The notes under the pieces were generated by a model. It was not told where the DNA came from. It made no database searches and worked only from the letters and a program-made list of their open reading frames with translations. From contig JAICHS010000164.1 in the NCBI GenBank assembly GCA_025924775.1, positions 1 through 5,550 of the forward strand: DNA of 5,550 bases, read 5' to 3'. Both the position numbers and the translations under genes were made by a program. Positions 5,012 to 5,550 of the stretch are shown piece by piece. The first letter of the stretch is position 1; each line of letters starts with the position of its first letter. The stretch is from Rhodanobacteraceae bacterium (GTDB lineage: Bacteria; Pseudomonadota; Gammaproteobacteria; Xanthomonadales; Rhodanobacteraceae).

Positions 5012-5550
5012 ATGATCGACTTGCGCCGACCCTCCCCCTTCATCGAACTCGCGGCCGTCGAAGCCTGGGATGCGTGGTTCCGTTGGCGCGACCGTAGCGG
5101 CCTGCGCGACTTTTCCATCGAGGATACCTGGCGCCGCGTTGCCGGCGCACTCGCAACCGTGGAACCGCTCGGCGAGCGCGATGCCTTGCGGGCGCGGTGC
5201 ACGGACGCGTTGGCGGCATGGCGGCTGCTGCCCGACGAACGCCTGCTCGCGGATGCGGGAACCGGGCGCAATGGCTGGCACACCGGCACGCTGCATGCAG
5301 CCCTGAACGCGGCCGCCTTCGTGTCCACGGACCGCACCGTGGCCGCGGTGATCGACCTGGCCGGCATGGCCGATTGCGCGGCGCTCGCGGTACGGGTGCT
5401 GGACAACGCGGCCTTGCTTGCCGGCAACCCCACACCCCAGGTGCGCGTCGGCATCCTTGGCATCGCCGACGCACTGGCATTGCTGGGGCTGCCCTACGAC
5501 AGCGACGCGGGGCGGGCACGCGCGGCGGCCATGGCACGGGCGCTGGCCGA
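5012..5550 (+). CDS. Ribonucleotide-reductase-like protein (class II NrdJ-related), internally shortened; 3' end outside window
   Basis: The first 179 codons of a gene that runs off the window; the frame is open to the end. Residues 29-86 resemble the N-terminus of class II (B12-type) reductases: SIEDTWRRVAGAL (35-47), then LLPDERLLADAGTGR (72-86), like the usual LPxGRILxxAGT. Residues 92-171 resemble the end of the catalytic barrel: GTLHAALNAAAFV, LAVRVLDNA (125-133), VGILGIADALALLGLPYDSD (146-165), like RRIGxGxxGLxDAL..LGLxYDS. The roughly 300 residues normally between these blocks, including the finger loop with the thiyl-radical Cys, are absent, and the redox Cys at the junction is not conserved. 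Only C63 and C122 occur, neither in a catalytic context. It is thus probably not a normal reductase. It could be a regulatory or structural paralogue. The start is the first ATG after box B and the -10; the Shine-Dalgarno sequence is weak. The relationship is judged by eye; the CDS itself is secure. Confidence 0.72.
   Translation, partial: MIDLRRPSPFIELAAVEAWDAWFRWRDRSGLRDFSIEDTWRRVAGALATVEPLGERDALRARCTDALAAWRLLPDERLLADAGTGRNGWHTGTLHAALNAAAFVSTDRTVAAVIDLAGMADCAALAVRVLDNAALLAGNPTPQVRVGILGIADALALLGLPYDSDAGRARAAAMARALA

Overview
The window is GC-rich DNA with tightly packed genes and no mobile element, tRNA, rRNA or CRISPR array. Composition, codon use and the type of each protein suggest a proteobacterium. 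A Xanthomonadales-like gammaproteobacterium or a betaproteobacterium fits best, but this is inference from gene style, not a marker gene.

Layout from left to right. (1) A minus-strand pair encodes a TraR/DksA-type zinc-finger protein (728-1117) followed by a cytoplasmic triple-BON protein (11-664). The 63-bp gap between them holds two hairpins. (2) A 204-bp divergent promoter region (1118-1321) has an FNR-type box and an extended -10. (3) A plus-strand two-component operon encodes an OmpR-family response regulator (1322-2044). Its stop overlaps by 4 bp the start of a hybrid PAS-GAF-HisKA-HATPase-REC histidine kinase (2041-4092). (4) Converging on the kinase, 6 bp away, is a minus-strand Crp/Fnr-family regulator (4099-4821) that keeps the FNR DNA-reading motif but has lost every Fe-S cysteine. 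(5) A second divergent promoter region (4822-5011) holds three 10-bp direct repeats, a palindrome and a second FNR-type box. (6) A plus-strand gene (5012 to beyond the window end) encodes a ribonucleotide-reductase-like protein. It appears to join the N-terminal part of a class II reductase directly to the C-terminal part of the barrel, without the central catalytic segment.

The parts read as one regulatory island for low oxygen, nitrosative stress or redox change. The two FNR-type boxes are nearly the same sequence (TTGACCTGSATCAS). Each lies 21 nt from a possible -10, in the same orientation, for the dksA-like/BON pair and for the reductase-like gene. The local Crp/Fnr protein has the matching E-x-x-S-R recognition helix, so it is the obvious candidate activator. 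The three 10-bp repeats upstream of that regulator have the period expected for an OmpR-type protein, so the local two-component system may feed into the Crp/Fnr gene or the reductase-like gene. The kinase PAS domain aligns without gaps to the FixL haem-PAS core and keeps a His at the haem-ligand position. These regulatory links are inferred from sequence and geometry; nothing here was tested.
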